Origin: Streptomyces sp. NRRL S-244
GTDB lineage: Bacteria; Actinomycetota; Actinomycetes; Streptomycetales; Streptomycetaceae
Assembly (NCBI RefSeq): GCF_000717915.1
Contig: NZ_JOCX01000013.1
Coordinates: 62,001 to 126,000 of the forward strand
Reading direction: 5' to 3'
Length of the DNA stretch: 64,000 nt
Shown: positions 26,301-34,752 of the stretch, piece by piece
Position numbering within the stretch: position 1 is the stretch's first letter
Layout: the number at the start of each line of letters is the position of its first letter
Translations under genes and position numbers: made by a program
The notes under the pieces: model-generated
Databases searched by the model: none
What the model saw: only the letters and a program-made list of their open reading frames with translations
What the model was told of the DNA's origin: nothing

Positions 26301-26821
26301 CCGTCACCGGCACCGGCACGGTCGCCCACAGCACCACCTACACCCTGACCGTCGGCGGCGGGGGCACGTGCACCCCGAAGCAGGTCGTGGTCAACGGCGG
26401 CTTCGAGAGCGGAAGCGGCCCGTGGACCGCCACCGCCGGCGTCGTCACCAACCAGTCCGGCCAGGTCTCGCACAGCGGCGCGTACATGGCGTGGCTGAAC
26501 GGCTACGGCGCCTCGCACACCGACAGCGCGTCGCAGTCGCTGGCCCTCCCGGCCGGCTGCGCCACGGCCCGGCTCGCCTTCTACCTCCACATCGACACCG
26601 ACGAGGACGAGAACGTGGTCTACGACCGGTTCACCGTCTCGGTGGGCGGCCAGACCCTGGAGACCCTGTCCAACCTGGACGCGGCCCCGGGCTACGTGCT
26701 CAAGAGCTACGACGTGTCCCGGTTCGCCGGCCAGACCGTCACCCTGACGTTCCAGGGCGTGGAGGACCAGTCCCTCCAGACCTCCTTCGTCGTGGACGAC
26801 GTCACCCTCCAGGCGAGCTGA
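23303..26821 (+). CDS. Secreted double metallopeptidase: M4 thermolysin-like plus M28 aminopeptidase
   Basis: 1172 residues. The start TTG 23303 has GGAG 7 nt before it; ATG 23321 is the alternative. Order: signal peptide to about residue 30; FTP/PepSY-like propeptide (to about 210); M4 catalytic domain with HEYGH (His334, Glu335, His338) and third ligand in EGTGDIFG (Glu about 357); Ig-like linker (about 530-630). An M28 domain then carries GAHLDS (His about 722), [22 protein letters not shown] and the late His in DSCYHSSC. A second Ig-like repeat and a C-terminal carbohydrate-binding-like domain with [11 protein letters not shown] follow. One chain would supply endopeptidase and aminopeptidase activity for extracellular protein digestion. 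Confidence 0.88.
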   Translation: MQPTRWMASVAAMALTAGLTGALATAASASPQAQPPAPSPQAKSAERAVAAADAAVRSGLDTLVNSPQQQYDRRLVTPWVQDLYSVSYERSYRGLPVVGGDAVVLADGQGRVRAVQSASATAIDVATTPSVTAKAAEALSRAELAKVDEVQGSRLVVKIKDDKQVLAWETVLTGSTKTAPSKLHVFVDARTGKVVDRHDEVVAGSATSKWNGPNPLTIDTTASGGSYALRDPNRPGLSCADYSTGSVFTKSSDSWGTGNATSKETGCADLMFAAQKQWDMLSQWLGRNGVSGNGRSFPGKVGLGDLNAYWDGSSVTIGHNSANEWIAGIDVVGHEYGHAIDSNTPGGTSGQESGLGEGTGDIFGALTEAYANEPAPYDTPDYTVGEMINLQGRGPIRNMYNPPAVNNDPACYSSAIPGTEVHAAAGPLNHWFYLLAEGSSPGGGKPNSPTCNQSTVTGVGVQTAGKIFYGGMLLKTSSMSYKKYRTATLSSAKSLDPATCNLFTRTKAAWDAISVPAQSGDPTCTPSGQNDDFSMALNPPSGTVQQGASVTTTVTTSTTTGQAQQVTLTATGLPSGVSASFNPATVQSGQSSTLTLSATANAAPGSSTVTVKGQGPSLAHTVDYALSVGGTTPPQPEPPNISVANVQAHLTQLNTIASQNGGNRRAGSAGYTQSVAYIKGRLQAAGFTVTEQNCTSCTYPSNNLIADWPGGPADQTVMFGAHLDSVSAGPGINDNGSGSATLLENALVLAQKNPTLTKHVRFAWWTDEEQGLNGSEFYVGRLSSAEKAAIKGYYNFDMVGSPNGGYFINNLNSATAAPLKAYWASLNLAPEENTEGQGRSDDYSFQQGGIPTSGYAAGASARKTSAQATKWGGTANAAYDSCYHSSCDTTNNINATVLDRSADGVAYAIWKQAVGGDTPAQDFSIGTSPAAGSATPGTSVTSTVNTTTVSGSPQTLALSVSGAPSGVTATLSPASVQSGGSSTLTVQVGAATTAGTYTLTVTGTGTVAHSTTYTLTVGGGGTCTPKQVVVNGGFESGSGPWTATAGVVTNQSGQVSHSGAYMAWLNGYGASHTDSASQSLALPAGCATARLAFYLHIDTDEDENVVYDRFTVSVGGQTLETLSNLDAAPGYVLKSYDVSRFAGQTVTLTFQGVEDQSLQTSFVVDDVTLQAS

Positions 26822-26857
26822 CGCCCGCCTGCTGATCCGCTCACGAGCGGCACGCAC

Positions 26858-26884
26858 GCGCCCCGGCCCCCGCGGCCGGGGCGC
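26858..26884. terminator. Bidirectional hairpin terminator between convergent genes
   Basis: A perfect 11-bp stem GCGCCCCGGCC/GGCCGGGGCGC with loop CCCGC. The stem continues outward (CACGCAC against GTGTGCGTG) with a small bulge. It lies between the metallopeptidase stop and the minus-strand gene at 26933. Confidence 0.75.
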
Positions 26885-26932
26885 GTGTGCGTGTGCGTGT
26901 AGAGGTGTACGTGTGGGTGCAGCCCGGCCGCG

Positions 26933-27211
26933 TCAGTAGGGACGCGGGGACATGACCTGGGGAACGGCGTCCGGGGGCTCCAGGACGCAGCGCGGGACGC
27001 CCGGACCGGGTGTCGTGCGTACGGACACCGATGTCGGCGGATCGGTCGGGAGTTCCACCTGCACCGTGACGGGCCGGTCGTGGTGCGTCGTGCCGTGCCC
27101 GGTCTCCTTGCCGTCGACCAGGATCTCCACCTCGACGCGGTGGCCGGTCTCGACGGTGGCGCTGACGGAGTGCCCCGCATGATCGATGTGGAAGTGATGG
27201 CGTCGTCTCAT
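26933..27211 (-). CDS. Small His-rich hypothetical protein
   Basis: 92 residues, no signal peptide or membrane segment. The N-terminal half (MRRRHHFHIDHAGHSVS, then VEVEILVDGKETGHGTTHHD) has beta-strand spacing and seven or more His. The C terminus is Pro-rich with one Cys. It is supported by its own ATG, codon composition typical of the genome and a terminator behind it. The His clusters could bind metal. I do not recognise the family. Confidence 0.6.
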   Translation of the reverse strand: MRRRHHFHIDHAGHSVSATVETGHRVEVEILVDGKETGHGTTHHDRPVTVQVELPTDPPTSVSVRTTPGPGVPRCVLEPPDAVPQVMSPRPY

Positions 27212-27375
27212 GAGATCGCCTCCGTCGGGGCACTGCGAACCTTCCCCCCGTCCAGGGTAGCCGCGGGCGGCGCCGCCAGCAGGTCGGCCGGGGGGGCGGC
27301 CGAGTGGCGGCCGAGTGGCCGGGCTTCCCCGGGGAGCGTTTGGTTCCGGGGGCCGATCCTCAATACGATCCGGCG

Positions 27376-28656
27376 ATGATCACAAGAAAATGGGTGGCGG
27401 CCGGGGCCTGCGGCCTGTTGGCCACTCTGGCGGTCGGGCTCTTCCCGGCGAATGCCGCCGCCGGCGAACCGGTGGCGAAGGAGTCCCCCAAGGTCGAGCT
27501 GGTCCTCGACGTCAGCGGCTCGATGCGGGCGACCGACATCGACGGCAAGTCCCGGATGGCCGCGGCGAAGCAGGCGTTCAACGAGGTGCTGGACGCCACG
27601 CCGGACGAGGTACGGCTCGGGATACGGACCCTGGGGGCCACCTATCCCGGTGACGACCGGCAGCTCGGCTGCAAGGACACCAAGCAGCTCTACCCGGTCG
27701 GCAAGCTCGACCGGACCGAGGCGAAGACGGCGGTGGCCACCCTGGCCCCGACCGGCTGGACGCCGATCGGACCCGCCCTGCTGGGCGCGGCTGAGGACCT
27801 CAAGGGCGGTGACGCCACCCGGCGGATCGTGCTCATCACCGACGGCGAGGACACCTGCGCCCCGCTCGACCCGTGCGAGGTGGCCCGTGACATCGCGGCC
27901 CAGGGCATCCACCTCGTCATCGACACGCTCGGGCTCGTCCCCGACGCCAAGACGCGCAACCAGCTGATCTGCATCGCCGAGGCCACCGGCGGCACCTACA
28001 CCTCGGTGCAGCACACCGCCGAACTCTCCGGCCGCGTCAAGCAGCTGGTGGACCGGGCGGCGACCCCGGTCGTCACCCCGGTGGCGACCGAGGGCACCAA
28101 GCAGTGCGCCGGCGCCCCGCAGCTCGGGGCGGGCCTGTACACCGACCGCGAGACCTTCGGCGAGCACCGCTGGTACCGGGTGGACGTCAAGCCCGGCCAG
28201 GAGCTGCGCGCTTCGGTGAGCATCGCCGCCGACCGCGCCGTCAACAACGACTACGGGGTCATGCTGCGCGCGACGACCGTGCACGGACGGGAGATCGTCC
28301 GCGGCTCGGAGGCGGGCGACGGACGCACCGACCTGATCTCGACCGGTCTGCGCTACCCGAAGGCCGAGGTCGACGACTCCGACGCGGACGGCGACGGGAA
28401 GGCGGCGGTGGAGACCGTCTGCCTGCAGGTCAGCAACTCCTTCTCGGCGCCCGCCTCGGTCAAGACCACCCCGGGCCTGCCCGTCGAGCTCACCATCGAC
28501 GTGGTCGACGGGCCCGACGACGCGTCCGACGCGGCGGCGTTCGGTCTCGGCCGCGGCTGGTGGCTGCTCGGCGTGCTGGTGCTCGCCGGTCTCGTCGCAG
28601 GCCTGCTGTGGGGCTGGATCTCCCGCTGGCGTATCTCGGTCTGGAGGACGAACTGA
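27376..28656 (+). CDS. Secreted, membrane-anchored VWA-domain protein
   Basis: 426 residues. Signal peptide (AAGACGLLATLAVGLFPANA), then a von Willebrand A domain (about 40-215) with the MIDAS motif DVSGSMRAT, the Thr in GWTPIG and the Asp in ITDGEDT. A PPC-like beta domain follows (about 240-375), and a C-terminal helix near 395-417 ends in a short basic tail. The VWA metal site usually mediates protein adhesion or assembly. It overlaps the next gene by one base (TGATG), and the two proteins share layout, so they probably form an envelope complex. ATG 27376 is chosen because the signal peptide begins there. Confidence 0.85.
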   Translation: MITRKWVAAGACGLLATLAVGLFPANAAAGEPVAKESPKVELVLDVSGSMRATDIDGKSRMAAAKQAFNEVLDATPDEVRLGIRTLGATYPGDDRQLGCKDTKQLYPVGKLDRTEAKTAVATLAPTGWTPIGPALLGAAEDLKGGDATRRIVLITDGEDTCAPLDPCEVARDIAAQGIHLVIDTLGLVPDAKTRNQLICIAEATGGTYTSVQHTAELSGRVKQLVDRAATPVVTPVATEGTKQCAGAPQLGAGLYTDRETFGEHRWYRVDVKPGQELRASVSIAADRAVNNDYGVMLRATTVHGREIVRGSEAGDGRTDLISTGLRYPKAEVDDSDADGDGKAAVETVCLQVSNSFSAPASVKTTPGLPVELTIDVVDGPDDASDAAAFGLGRGWWLLGVLVLAGLVAGLLWGWISRWRISVWRTN

Positions 28657-29486
28657 TGCGTACCGTACGCATACTGACCGCCGCTGCCCTCTGCTCGGGC
28701 GGTGTGCTCGGCATGGCGGGCGCCGCCCTGGCGGACACCCCGTCGGCGAGCGCGAGCGCCAGTGCGAGCCCGGGCGGCAAGGCCTCCGGGCCGACCGAGG
28801 CGGGCACCGCCTTCCGTACCGCAACGGCGATCCAGCCGGGCCAGCGGGCCACGGCCGACGCGTCCACCGGTGACTACCTGTACTGGGCGGTCCCGCTGGA
28901 CTCGGGGCAGCGGGCCACGGTCAAGGCCACGGTGAAACTGCCTCCGGCGGCGAACCGGCACGGCGCCTCGACCTGGCAGCTCGACGTCTACGACGGGCTG
29001 CGCCGCCGCCAGGCGTGCACGTACGGCACGCAGCAGGCCGCGGCGGCCAAGGAGGCCGCTTCGGTCGAGCTGTCCTGCACCCTGCGCACCGTGCGCCCGG
29101 GTGCGGAGCCCTGGGCCAACGACCCGCTGCCCGGCAGCTACTACGTCCGTCTGACGGTCGTCGGCGTGGCGGAGGAGGACCTCGGTCTTCCGGTACGGGC
29201 CGAGGTCGAGGCCTCCACCCGGGACACGGGAGGCGCCTTCGCGGTGGACGGAGCCCTCGCGGCGCCGCTCGTACCCGGCATCGGCAAGACCGCGCAGGCG
29301 GGCTCGGGGAGTTCGGCGCAGCCGGCGGCCCTCGGCGAGCCGGCCGACGGCTGGTCCGGCGGCCGGTGGTCCGACCGCTGGGTCTGGACGGCGGCGGGCG
29401 GAGTGCTCGGCGCCCTCGCCGGCATCTTCGGGTACTCCCTCACCCGCGGCGGCGGCCGCCCCTCCCGGATCCCGCCCCGCGCCTGA
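28656..29486 (+). CDS. Secreted, membrane-anchored partner of the VWA protein
   Basis: 276 residues. Signal peptide (ILTAAALCSGGVLGMAGAAL), a Ser/Ala linker, one PPC-like domain (about 45-190) with two Cys likely to pair, and a C-terminal membrane helix WVWTAAGGVLGALAGIFGY plus a basic tail. ATG 28656 overlaps the VWA stop (TGATG), with GGAGG just upstream. The shared architecture (signal, PPC-like domain, C-terminal anchor) suggests it works with the VWA protein at the cell surface. The exact role is unknown. Confidence 0.8.
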   Translation: MRTVRILTAAALCSGGVLGMAGAALADTPSASASASASPGGKASGPTEAGTAFRTATAIQPGQRATADASTGDYLYWAVPLDSGQRATVKATVKLPPAANRHGASTWQLDVYDGLRRRQACTYGTQQAAAAKEAASVELSCTLRTVRPGAEPWANDPLPGSYYVRLTVVGVAEEDLGLPVRAEVEASTRDTGGAFAVDGALAAPLVPGIGKTAQAGSGSSAQPAALGEPADGWSGGRWSDRWVWTAAGGVLGALAGIFGYSLTRGGGRPSRIPPRA

Positions 29487-29496
29487 CGGCACGGCC

Positions 29497-29527
29497 AGGC
29501 GGCCACGGCGCCCCGCCGTGGCCGCCT
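29497..29527. terminator. Bidirectional hairpin terminator
   Basis: A perfect 14-bp stem (29497-29510 with 29514-29527) and a 3-nt loop, between the convergent ends at 29486 and 29553. Confidence 0.8.
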
Positions 29528-29552
29528 CCGGACACCCTCCGGGGCCCTGCCC

Positions 29553-30365
29553 TCAATAGCCCGCCTCCGCGCGGCCCGCGTCCGCCGAGATGTCCAGCCG
29601 GCCCGTCGCGGCGGGGTCGTCCATGCCGGGCGCGACGTCACAACGGCCCGCCCCGGCATGGGCCGTCACCCGGAAGCGGGTGTCCGCGGGCACGGTGAGC
29701 CGGAGACGCCCCGCACCCGCCCGGGCGGTGAGCCGCTCCGGCGGGGCGGCGAACCGGGCGACGGCCGAGCCCGTACCGGCGCGTATCTCGGCCTGCGGCG
29801 AGCTGAGCCCCGAGGCTTCGAGCGAGCCCGAGCCCACGCTCGCCCGCAGCGGTCCGCGCAGCGCGCTCAGCCGGAGCGTCCCGGCACCGACTTCGGCGTC
29901 GACGGCGCCGCCCAGCCCGCTGACCACCACCGTGCCGGAACCCGCCGTCACCTTCACCGGGACACCGGCGGGCACGGTGACGCCCAGGTCGACCGAGCAG
30001 CCGATGCCCGATGCCAGAAGGTCCCCGGCCGCGGGGCAGCGCGGCGTCAGCTTCAGGGTGTCGCCGAGCCAGCTCTCCTCGATCTTCGGAGCCTCCACCG
30101 ACCAGCGCACCTCGGCCCGGTAGACCACCTGCCCGTCGGAGCGGGGGGTGAGGCGCACGTCGGCACCGCCCGCGTCGATCTCCACGGCGGACACCGGCCG
30201 TTCGCCGCTGCCGCCGCTGAGCGTCCCGCTCTCGCTCTGGCTGGAGGCGTACGACCAGACCTGCCAGGCGGCGGGGGCGACGACTGACACGGCGCTCAGG
30301 GCCGCGGCCGCGATCCACGCCGTGCGCCGGGGACGCGACCCGCCCGGGCGCCCGCCCCCGCTCAC
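29553..30365 (-). CDS. DUF4097-like surface protein with repeated beta strands
   Basis: 270 residues from GTG 30365-30363 (GTGA overlap with the response regulator stop). An N-terminal membrane helix or signal anchor (WIAAAALSAVSVVAPAAW) precedes a right-handed beta-helix-like region of recurring units such as VEIDAGGADVRL, VKVTAGSGTVVVSG and LRASVGSGSLEASG. This resembles the DUF4097 adhesin-like family often coded beside signalling genes in actinobacteria. Translational coupling to the two-component system suggests it is an output or sensing accessory of that pathway. Confidence 0.75.
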   Translation of the reverse strand: MSGGGRPGGSRPRRTAWIAAAALSAVSVVAPAAWQVWSYASSQSESGTLSGGSGERPVSAVEIDAGGADVRLTPRSDGQVVYRAEVRWSVEAPKIEESWLGDTLKLTPRCPAAGDLLASGIGCSVDLGVTVPAGVPVKVTAGSGTVVVSGLGGAVDAEVGAGTLRLSALRGPLRASVGSGSLEASGLSSPQAEIRAGTGSAVARFAAPPERLTARAGAGRLRLTVPADTRFRVTAHAGAGRCDVAPGMDDPAATGRLDISADAGRAEAGY

Positions 30366-31015
30366 GAGGCGCCGTCCAGGAAGCGCAGGACCGCGAGCAC
30401 CCGCCGGTGGTCGCCATCGGCCTGCGGCAGGTCCAGCTTGGCGAGGATGTTGTTGATGTGCTTGGCGACCGCGCTCTCGCCGACGACGAGCTGCGCCGCG
30501 ATCCCCGCGTTGGAGCGCCCCTCGGCCATCAGCGCGAGCACCTCCCGCTCGCGCGGGGTGAGCCGCTCCAGGGGGTCGATGCCCCCGCCCCGGCGCAGCA
30601 GCAGCTGCGAGACGACCTGCGGGTCGAGGGCGGTGCCGCCGGCCGCGACCCGCCTGACGGCGTCGATGAACTCCTCGACGTCGGCGACCCGCTGCTTGAG
30701 CAGGTAGCCGATGCCCCCGGCCCGGCCGGCCAGCAGATCGGCGGCGTAGCGTTCCTCCACGTACTGCGACAGCAGCAGGACCGAGGTCCCGGGGCACTGT
30801 TGACGGATCATCAGGGCCGCTCGTACGCCCTCGTCGGTGAATCCGGGCGGCATGCGGACGTCGACCAGGGCGAGGTCGGGCTCGTGCGCGGCCACGGCGG
30901 CGAGCAGTCCCTCGGCGTCGCCCGTCTCGGCGGCCACCTCGAACCCGGCCATTTCGAGGACCTTGACCAGCCCTATTCGCAGCAGCACCGAGTCCTCGGC
31001 GATCACAGCCCGCAC
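30362..31015 (-). CDS. NarL/LuxR-type response regulator
   Basis: 217 residues. Receiver domain: VIAEDSVLLR supplies the acidic pocket, VDVRMPP the phospho-acceptor Asp about 54, and Lys is in YLLKQRV. The C-terminal LuxR HTH is LTPREREVLALMAEGRSNAG. The GTG at 31015 is preferred (GGAG 5 nt before; family start VRAVIAEDS) over the GTG at 31006. It overlaps the histidine kinase gene by 13 bp, and the downstream DUF4097-like gene by 4 bp. Confidence 0.93.
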   Translation of the reverse strand: MRAVIAEDSVLLRIGLVKVLEMAGFEVAAETGDAEGLLAAVAAHEPDLALVDVRMPPGFTDEGVRAALMIRQQCPGTSVLLLSQYVEERYAADLLAGRAGGIGYLLKQRVADVEEFIDAVRRVAAGGTALDPQVVSQLLLRRGGGIDPLERLTPREREVLALMAEGRSNAGIAAQLVVGESAVAKHINNILAKLDLPQADGDHRRVLAVLRFLDGAS

Positions 31016-32238
31016 GGCAGCTCCACAGTCACGACGGTCGGGCCCCCGAGGGGGCTGTTGATCAGGATGGTTCCGTCGACCGACCCTACGCGTTTGCGCA
31101 GGCCCACCAGCCCGGTGCCCCGGGCCGGGTCCGCGCCGCCCACCCCGTCGTCGGTGACGGTGATGCGCAGCACGTCGGCGTCCCGGCGGGCCTCCACGCG
31201 GCAGCGGGATGCCTCGGCGTGCTTGGCCACGTTGGCGAGGGCTTCGGAGACGACGAAGTAGGCGACGGCCTCGACGGTGGGGCCGGGCCGGCGGGCCAGC
31301 TCCACGGTCAGTTCGACGGGCAGGGGCGCCCGGGCCGCGATCCCGGAGAGGGCCGCGTCGAGTCCGCGGTCCTCCAGGACCGCCGGATGCAGGCCGCGTA
31401 CGAGGCTGTTGAGCTCCTCGATGGCCTCCTTGGCCTCGCGGTGGGCCTCGTCGATCACGGCCTTCGCCTCGGGCGGCAGATCGGTGAGCGTGGCCCGGGC
31501 GATGCCGAGGTTCATGGCGAGGGCGACCAGGCGCTGCTGGGCGCCGTCGTGCAAGTCCCGTTCGATCCTGCGGCGTTCGAGGTCGGCGGCGTCGAGGACG
31601 CCGGCCCGGCTCTCGGCGAGGTCCTCGACGCGGCGTTCCAACTCCCTGGCCCGGTTGGGCCCGAGGAGGGCGGCCGCGGCGAAGGCGTCGAGCCGGGCCA
31701 GGGCCGCGGCCGCCCACGGGGTGGCGAGCAGCAGCAGAGCGCCGAGCACGGTGGCGGCGTCGTAGCGCTGCGTCCAGCCCGGGTCCCGGTCCCCGACGGG
31801 CAGCAGCCACGACCATCCGTAGACGGTGGCCCCGGCGAACCCGCACGCCCAGGCGAGCACGATCAGCGCCCCGCCCATCCCCGCGAGCGGGCCGGCCAGC
31901 AGGTGGTACCCGTACTGCCGCCAGGTCGACTCGGCGCGCAGCCGTTCGAGCAACGCCCGCGGGCGCAGCGGCCGGTCTCCGTACGCGACGACCGGGATCT
32001 CCCGCTCCAGCAGCTCCCGGAACCGGCTGCGCTGGAGCCGGGTGAGCAGCGGAGTCAGGACCAGCAGCACGAGCAGCGTGAACGGGGCGGCCCGGGGGAA
32101 CACCGGCGCCGATGCGGCGGGCAGGGCCATCGGAATCGCGGCGGCGGTGAAGGCGGTGCTGCGCCGGGCCCACGCCGACCAGGGCGCGTGGTCGGCGATC
32201 CAGCGTGTGGTACGCCTCAGCGCCCCGGAAAGTCCCAT
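31003..32238 (-). CDS. NarL-system histidine kinase with N-terminal membrane sensor
   Basis: 411 residues. The N-terminal membrane region (about 20-210, four or more helices) resembles the actinobacterial putative-sensor domain. The HisKA_3 dimerisation motif is RRRIERDLHDGAQQR (phospho-His about 240), and the HATPase has DDGVGGADPARGTGLVGLRKR. Start ATG 32238 has only a weak GGGC upstream, so leaderless translation is possible. It pairs with the overlapping response regulator. The signal is unknown, but the DUF4097-like partner and membrane sensor suggest envelope stress. Confidence 0.9.
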   Translation of the reverse strand: MGLSGALRRTTRWIADHAPWSAWARRSTAFTAAAIPMALPAASAPVFPRAAPFTLLVLLVLTPLLTRLQRSRFRELLEREIPVVAYGDRPLRPRALLERLRAESTWRQYGYHLLAGPLAGMGGALIVLAWACGFAGATVYGWSWLLPVGDRDPGWTQRYDAATVLGALLLLATPWAAAALARLDAFAAAALLGPNRARELERRVEDLAESRAGVLDAADLERRRIERDLHDGAQQRLVALAMNLGIARATLTDLPPEAKAVIDEAHREAKEAIEELNSLVRGLHPAVLEDRGLDAALSGIAARAPLPVELTVELARRPGPTVEAVAYFVVSEALANVAKHAEASRCRVEARRDADVLRITVTDDGVGGADPARGTGLVGLRKRVGSVDGTILINSPLGGPTVVTVELPCGL

Positions 32239-32416
32239 GCCCGTACGGTAATCGCACTGGTCAGAGCCGCTCCACCACCCTGGTACCCGGTCGGGGGTGT
32301 AGCCAGTGCCACCCCCGGTTCGGACGGTGCCGCTACTGATTCCGGTCTTCCGCGCGACCAGAGTGATCTCCGTACCCGGAGGACGGACCACCGGGGCCGG
32401 AAGGAGCTCCACCACC

Positions 32417-32821
32417 ATGACCCTCGTCGCCCCGCGCTTCCGGGCCCGCCGCACGCCCCGGCTCCGGCCGGCCACGCTGCTCACCGGCGCCGGGCTGGCG
32501 CTGCTGCCGTGGATGGTGGTGCTGGCGAAGACGCTGCCGCAGACCGCGGAGGTGTCCAACTGGTCGACCGCCTGGATCGGGCTGGACGCCCTGCTGGCCG
32601 CGGGCCTGACCGGTACGGGTCTGCTGCTCGGGCGCCACGATCCCCGCGCGGCTCCCCTGGCCGCCGCGACGGCCGCGCTGCTGGTGGCGGACGCCTGGTT
32701 CGATGTGACGACCTCCGCTCCGGGCGGCGCCCGGGCGACGGCCCTGGCCCTGGCGGTGTGCGCGGAGCTGCCGCTCGCGGCGGTCTGTGCGGCGGTGGCG
32801 ACCCGCCGCCCGGTGCTCTAG
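32417..32821 (+). CDS. Small integral membrane protein
   Basis: 134 residues with four hydrophobic helices (starting about 23, 55, 83 and 110), a basic N terminus and no recognised domain. GGAAGGAG about 10 nt before ATG 32417 supports the start. It is divergent from the histidine kinase across 178 bp, so it may be a target of that system. Function not recognised. Confidence 0.7.
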   Translation: MTLVAPRFRARRTPRLRPATLLTGAGLALLPWMVVLAKTLPQTAEVSNWSTAWIGLDALLAAGLTGTGLLLGRHDPRAAPLAAATAALLVADAWFDVTTSAPGGARATALALAVCAELPLAAVCAAVATRRPVL

Positions 32822-32951
32822 CGTCGGAAGGGCGAGGGTGACCGATGCGTCGAGCCTGTCGCCCCCCGGAGTGCTCGCTCCGCGCCGCCCCCGCCCGTGG
32901 TCCGGCGCACTGGCGGACCGCGTGAGCGACCGAGAGAGCAGGTGCGTCCAC

Positions 32952-33224
32952 ATGCGTCCGTCGGCCCGTATCACCAGCGTTCTCGCCGGCTTCGTCCTCG
33001 CCGCCGGGGGCGCCCTCTTCGCCGCCCCGGCCGCCACCGCCGCCCCCAGCAGCGTCCAGCAGTGCGAGCAGTACCTCGTACAACACGGCAAGCAGATCAC
33101 GGACGCCGTGGGGCAGGCGTGCTACGAGGGCTCGATCGGCAACCAGACCAGCTGCGCCGCGAGCCTCCAGGAGGCCGGCTACTCCGCGAACGACGCGAGC
33201 GGCGCCTGCCGCGCGGCCCACTAG
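32952..33224 (+). CDS. Small secreted four-cysteine protein
   Basis: 90 residues. The signal peptide (ITSVLAGFVLAAGGALFAA, cleavage near ATAAPSS) leaves a mature chain of about 60 residues with four Cys (QQCEQ, QACYEG, TSCAAS, GACRAA), enough for two disulfides. It is followed closely by a convergent gene. I do not recognise the family. The size and disulfides suit a secreted inhibitor, effector or structural peptide, none of which can be distinguished here. Confidence 0.75.
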   Translation: MRPSARITSVLAGFVLAAGGALFAAPAATAAPSSVQQCEQYLVQHGKQITDAVGQACYEGSIGNQTSCAASLQEAGYSANDASGACRAAH

Positions 33225-33239
33225 GGGGCGTCCGGAGGA

Positions 33240-33911
33240 TCAGGAGACCGGGCCGACCGGGTGGCCGTCGGCGTCGGTGGGTTCCTTCTGCGTGGAGAAC
33301 CTGGAGATGAACACGTCGAAGAGGCCGTCCGGGCGCCGGGTGAGCGTGGCCCCGTCCTGCCAGGTGCCGTTGTCCGGCCACCACTGGCTGCCGTAGGGGT
33401 CACCCTGGTTCTGGTGGATGTCGTGCACGCCGAGCCCCTCGTCGAAGGGTTCGCCGAAGACCAGGACCGGCCGGCCCACGACGAGGATCGGCTCCAGCGC
33501 CTGCGAGGCCTCCAGGTACGAGCCCGAGATCCAGGGCCGGGGCGGGTTCAGCCGGTCCAGGATCCGCTGGAACCACTGCGGCGGGTGGCCGCCCAGGAGG
33601 CAGCCGGGGCGGTCCGCGAGCGCCGGGTGCCGGAGGTAGTCGAGCGCGCCCGATCCGGAGGTCCGGGCGAGGTCGTGGTAGCCGGGCGCCGGCGAGGCGA
33701 CGGGGTCGAGCACCGAGGCGTGCAGGGTGAAGACCTTCCACTGGACCCCGATGGTGGAGTGCTTGCTGTCCACGTCGACGGCGCATGCGTAGCGGCCGGC
33801 GGGCGTGTCGACCTCCAGGTGGACGTGGAACCAGCGGCCCTGGTCGTCGGGCCGGTCACGGAAGTGGCGGTGCAGGGTTCCGGACAGCACTCCGTAGTTT
33901 TCGAGCGGCAT
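33240..33911 (-). CDS. DUF2278 (YukJ-like) family protein
   Basis: 223 residues, cytosolic, no signal. It starts MPLENYGVLSGTLHRHFRD, the usual opening of DUF2278 proteins, and keeps the conserved GVHDIHQNQGDPYGSQWWPD and WQDGATL blocks. The biochemical role of the family is unknown; a link to polymorphic toxin or lamin-tail proteins has been noted in databases. ATG 33911 fits the family length. No operon partner. Confidence 0.8.
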   Translation of the reverse strand: MPLENYGVLSGTLHRHFRDRPDDQGRWFHVHLEVDTPAGRYACAVDVDSKHSTIGVQWKVFTLHASVLDPVASPAPGYHDLARTSGSGALDYLRHPALADRPGCLLGGHPPQWFQRILDRLNPPRPWISGSYLEASQALEPILVVGRPVLVFGEPFDEGLGVHDIHQNQGDPYGSQWWPDNGTWQDGATLTRRPDGLFDVFISRFSTQKEPTDADGHPVGPVS

Positions 33912-34056
33912 GCCGCCAGTGAACCACCCGGTCCGCCCGGCGGCGGGCGCCCGCAGTCGTGTCCCCGGTGATCTCACCACCCATGGCGAACACTTGACGG
34001 AACGTTGACTCCTTCCGGAGCGAGCCGCACCGGGCCCGGTGGCTACCGTCCCTGCC

Positions 34057-34725
34057 ATGCCCCTACCTCCTCCCCTCCCGGTCCTCCCGTACCGCAAGCC
34101 CACCCGCGGGCGCGACTACTGGGTACTGGACGACGTACTGCCCGACCCGGACGCCGTACGGGAGCGCTGCCTCGCCAAGGACGACTGGACCGAGGGCTAT
34201 CCGCACAAGCCCGAGAGCTGGCCGGGGCTGCGCGCGATGCCGGGTCTGGAGCCCGATGAACTGGCCCTGGTGGAACGGCTGGTGCGCAAGTCAACCGGCG
34301 CGCAGAAGATCTGGGCCGAACGGCCCGCGGGCGGCGGAACGTTCAACCACAACTGCGTCCAGGTCGTCGGCGAGGGCGAATCCGAGCCGCGCCCGCACAC
34401 CGACTCGCGGAGCCTGTGCCGCTACGCCGCCGTGCTCTACCTCAACCCGAAGGTGCCGAAGGACTGCGGGACGAGCTTCTACCGGCAGAGCCTGCCCGGC
34501 GGCGCGCTGGGCGGCAACCAGGTGATCGCGCCGCACAACAACCTGGTCGACGCACTGGGCACCCGCTTCGTCTCCCCCGACTCCTTCACCGAGGACGTAC
34601 GGGTCCCCCATCGCGCCAACCGGCTGCTGCTCTACTCCGCGAACCTGATCCACAGCGCCACCGGCTACTGGGGCCAGACCCTGGAGGAGAAGCGGATGAC
34701 GGCCGTCTTCTTCTGGAAGGCGTAG
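34057..34725 (+). CDS. 2-oxoglutarate/Fe(II)-oxygenase-like DUF6445 protein
   Basis: 222 residues. The double-stranded beta-helix iron triad is visible as His-x-Asp in RPHTDSR (about 112-114) and the distal His in NLIHSATGYWGQ (about 199), with VFFWKA closing the fold. This matches the DUF6445 branch of prolyl-hydroxylase-like oxygenases. ATG 34057 has no clear ribosome-binding site, so the message may be leaderless. TTGAC boxes are seen at 33994 and 34005. Substrate unknown. Confidence 0.72.
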   Translation: MPLPPPLPVLPYRKPTRGRDYWVLDDVLPDPDAVRERCLAKDDWTEGYPHKPESWPGLRAMPGLEPDELALVERLVRKSTGAQKIWAERPAGGGTFNHNCVQVVGEGESEPRPHTDSRSLCRYAAVLYLNPKVPKDCGTSFYRQSLPGGALGGNQVIAPHNNLVDALGTRFVSPDSFTEDVRVPHRANRLLLYSANLIHSATGYWGQTLEEKRMTAVFFWKA

Positions 34726-34752
34726 CGCCGCCGCGGGTCCTCGGCGAGCGGT

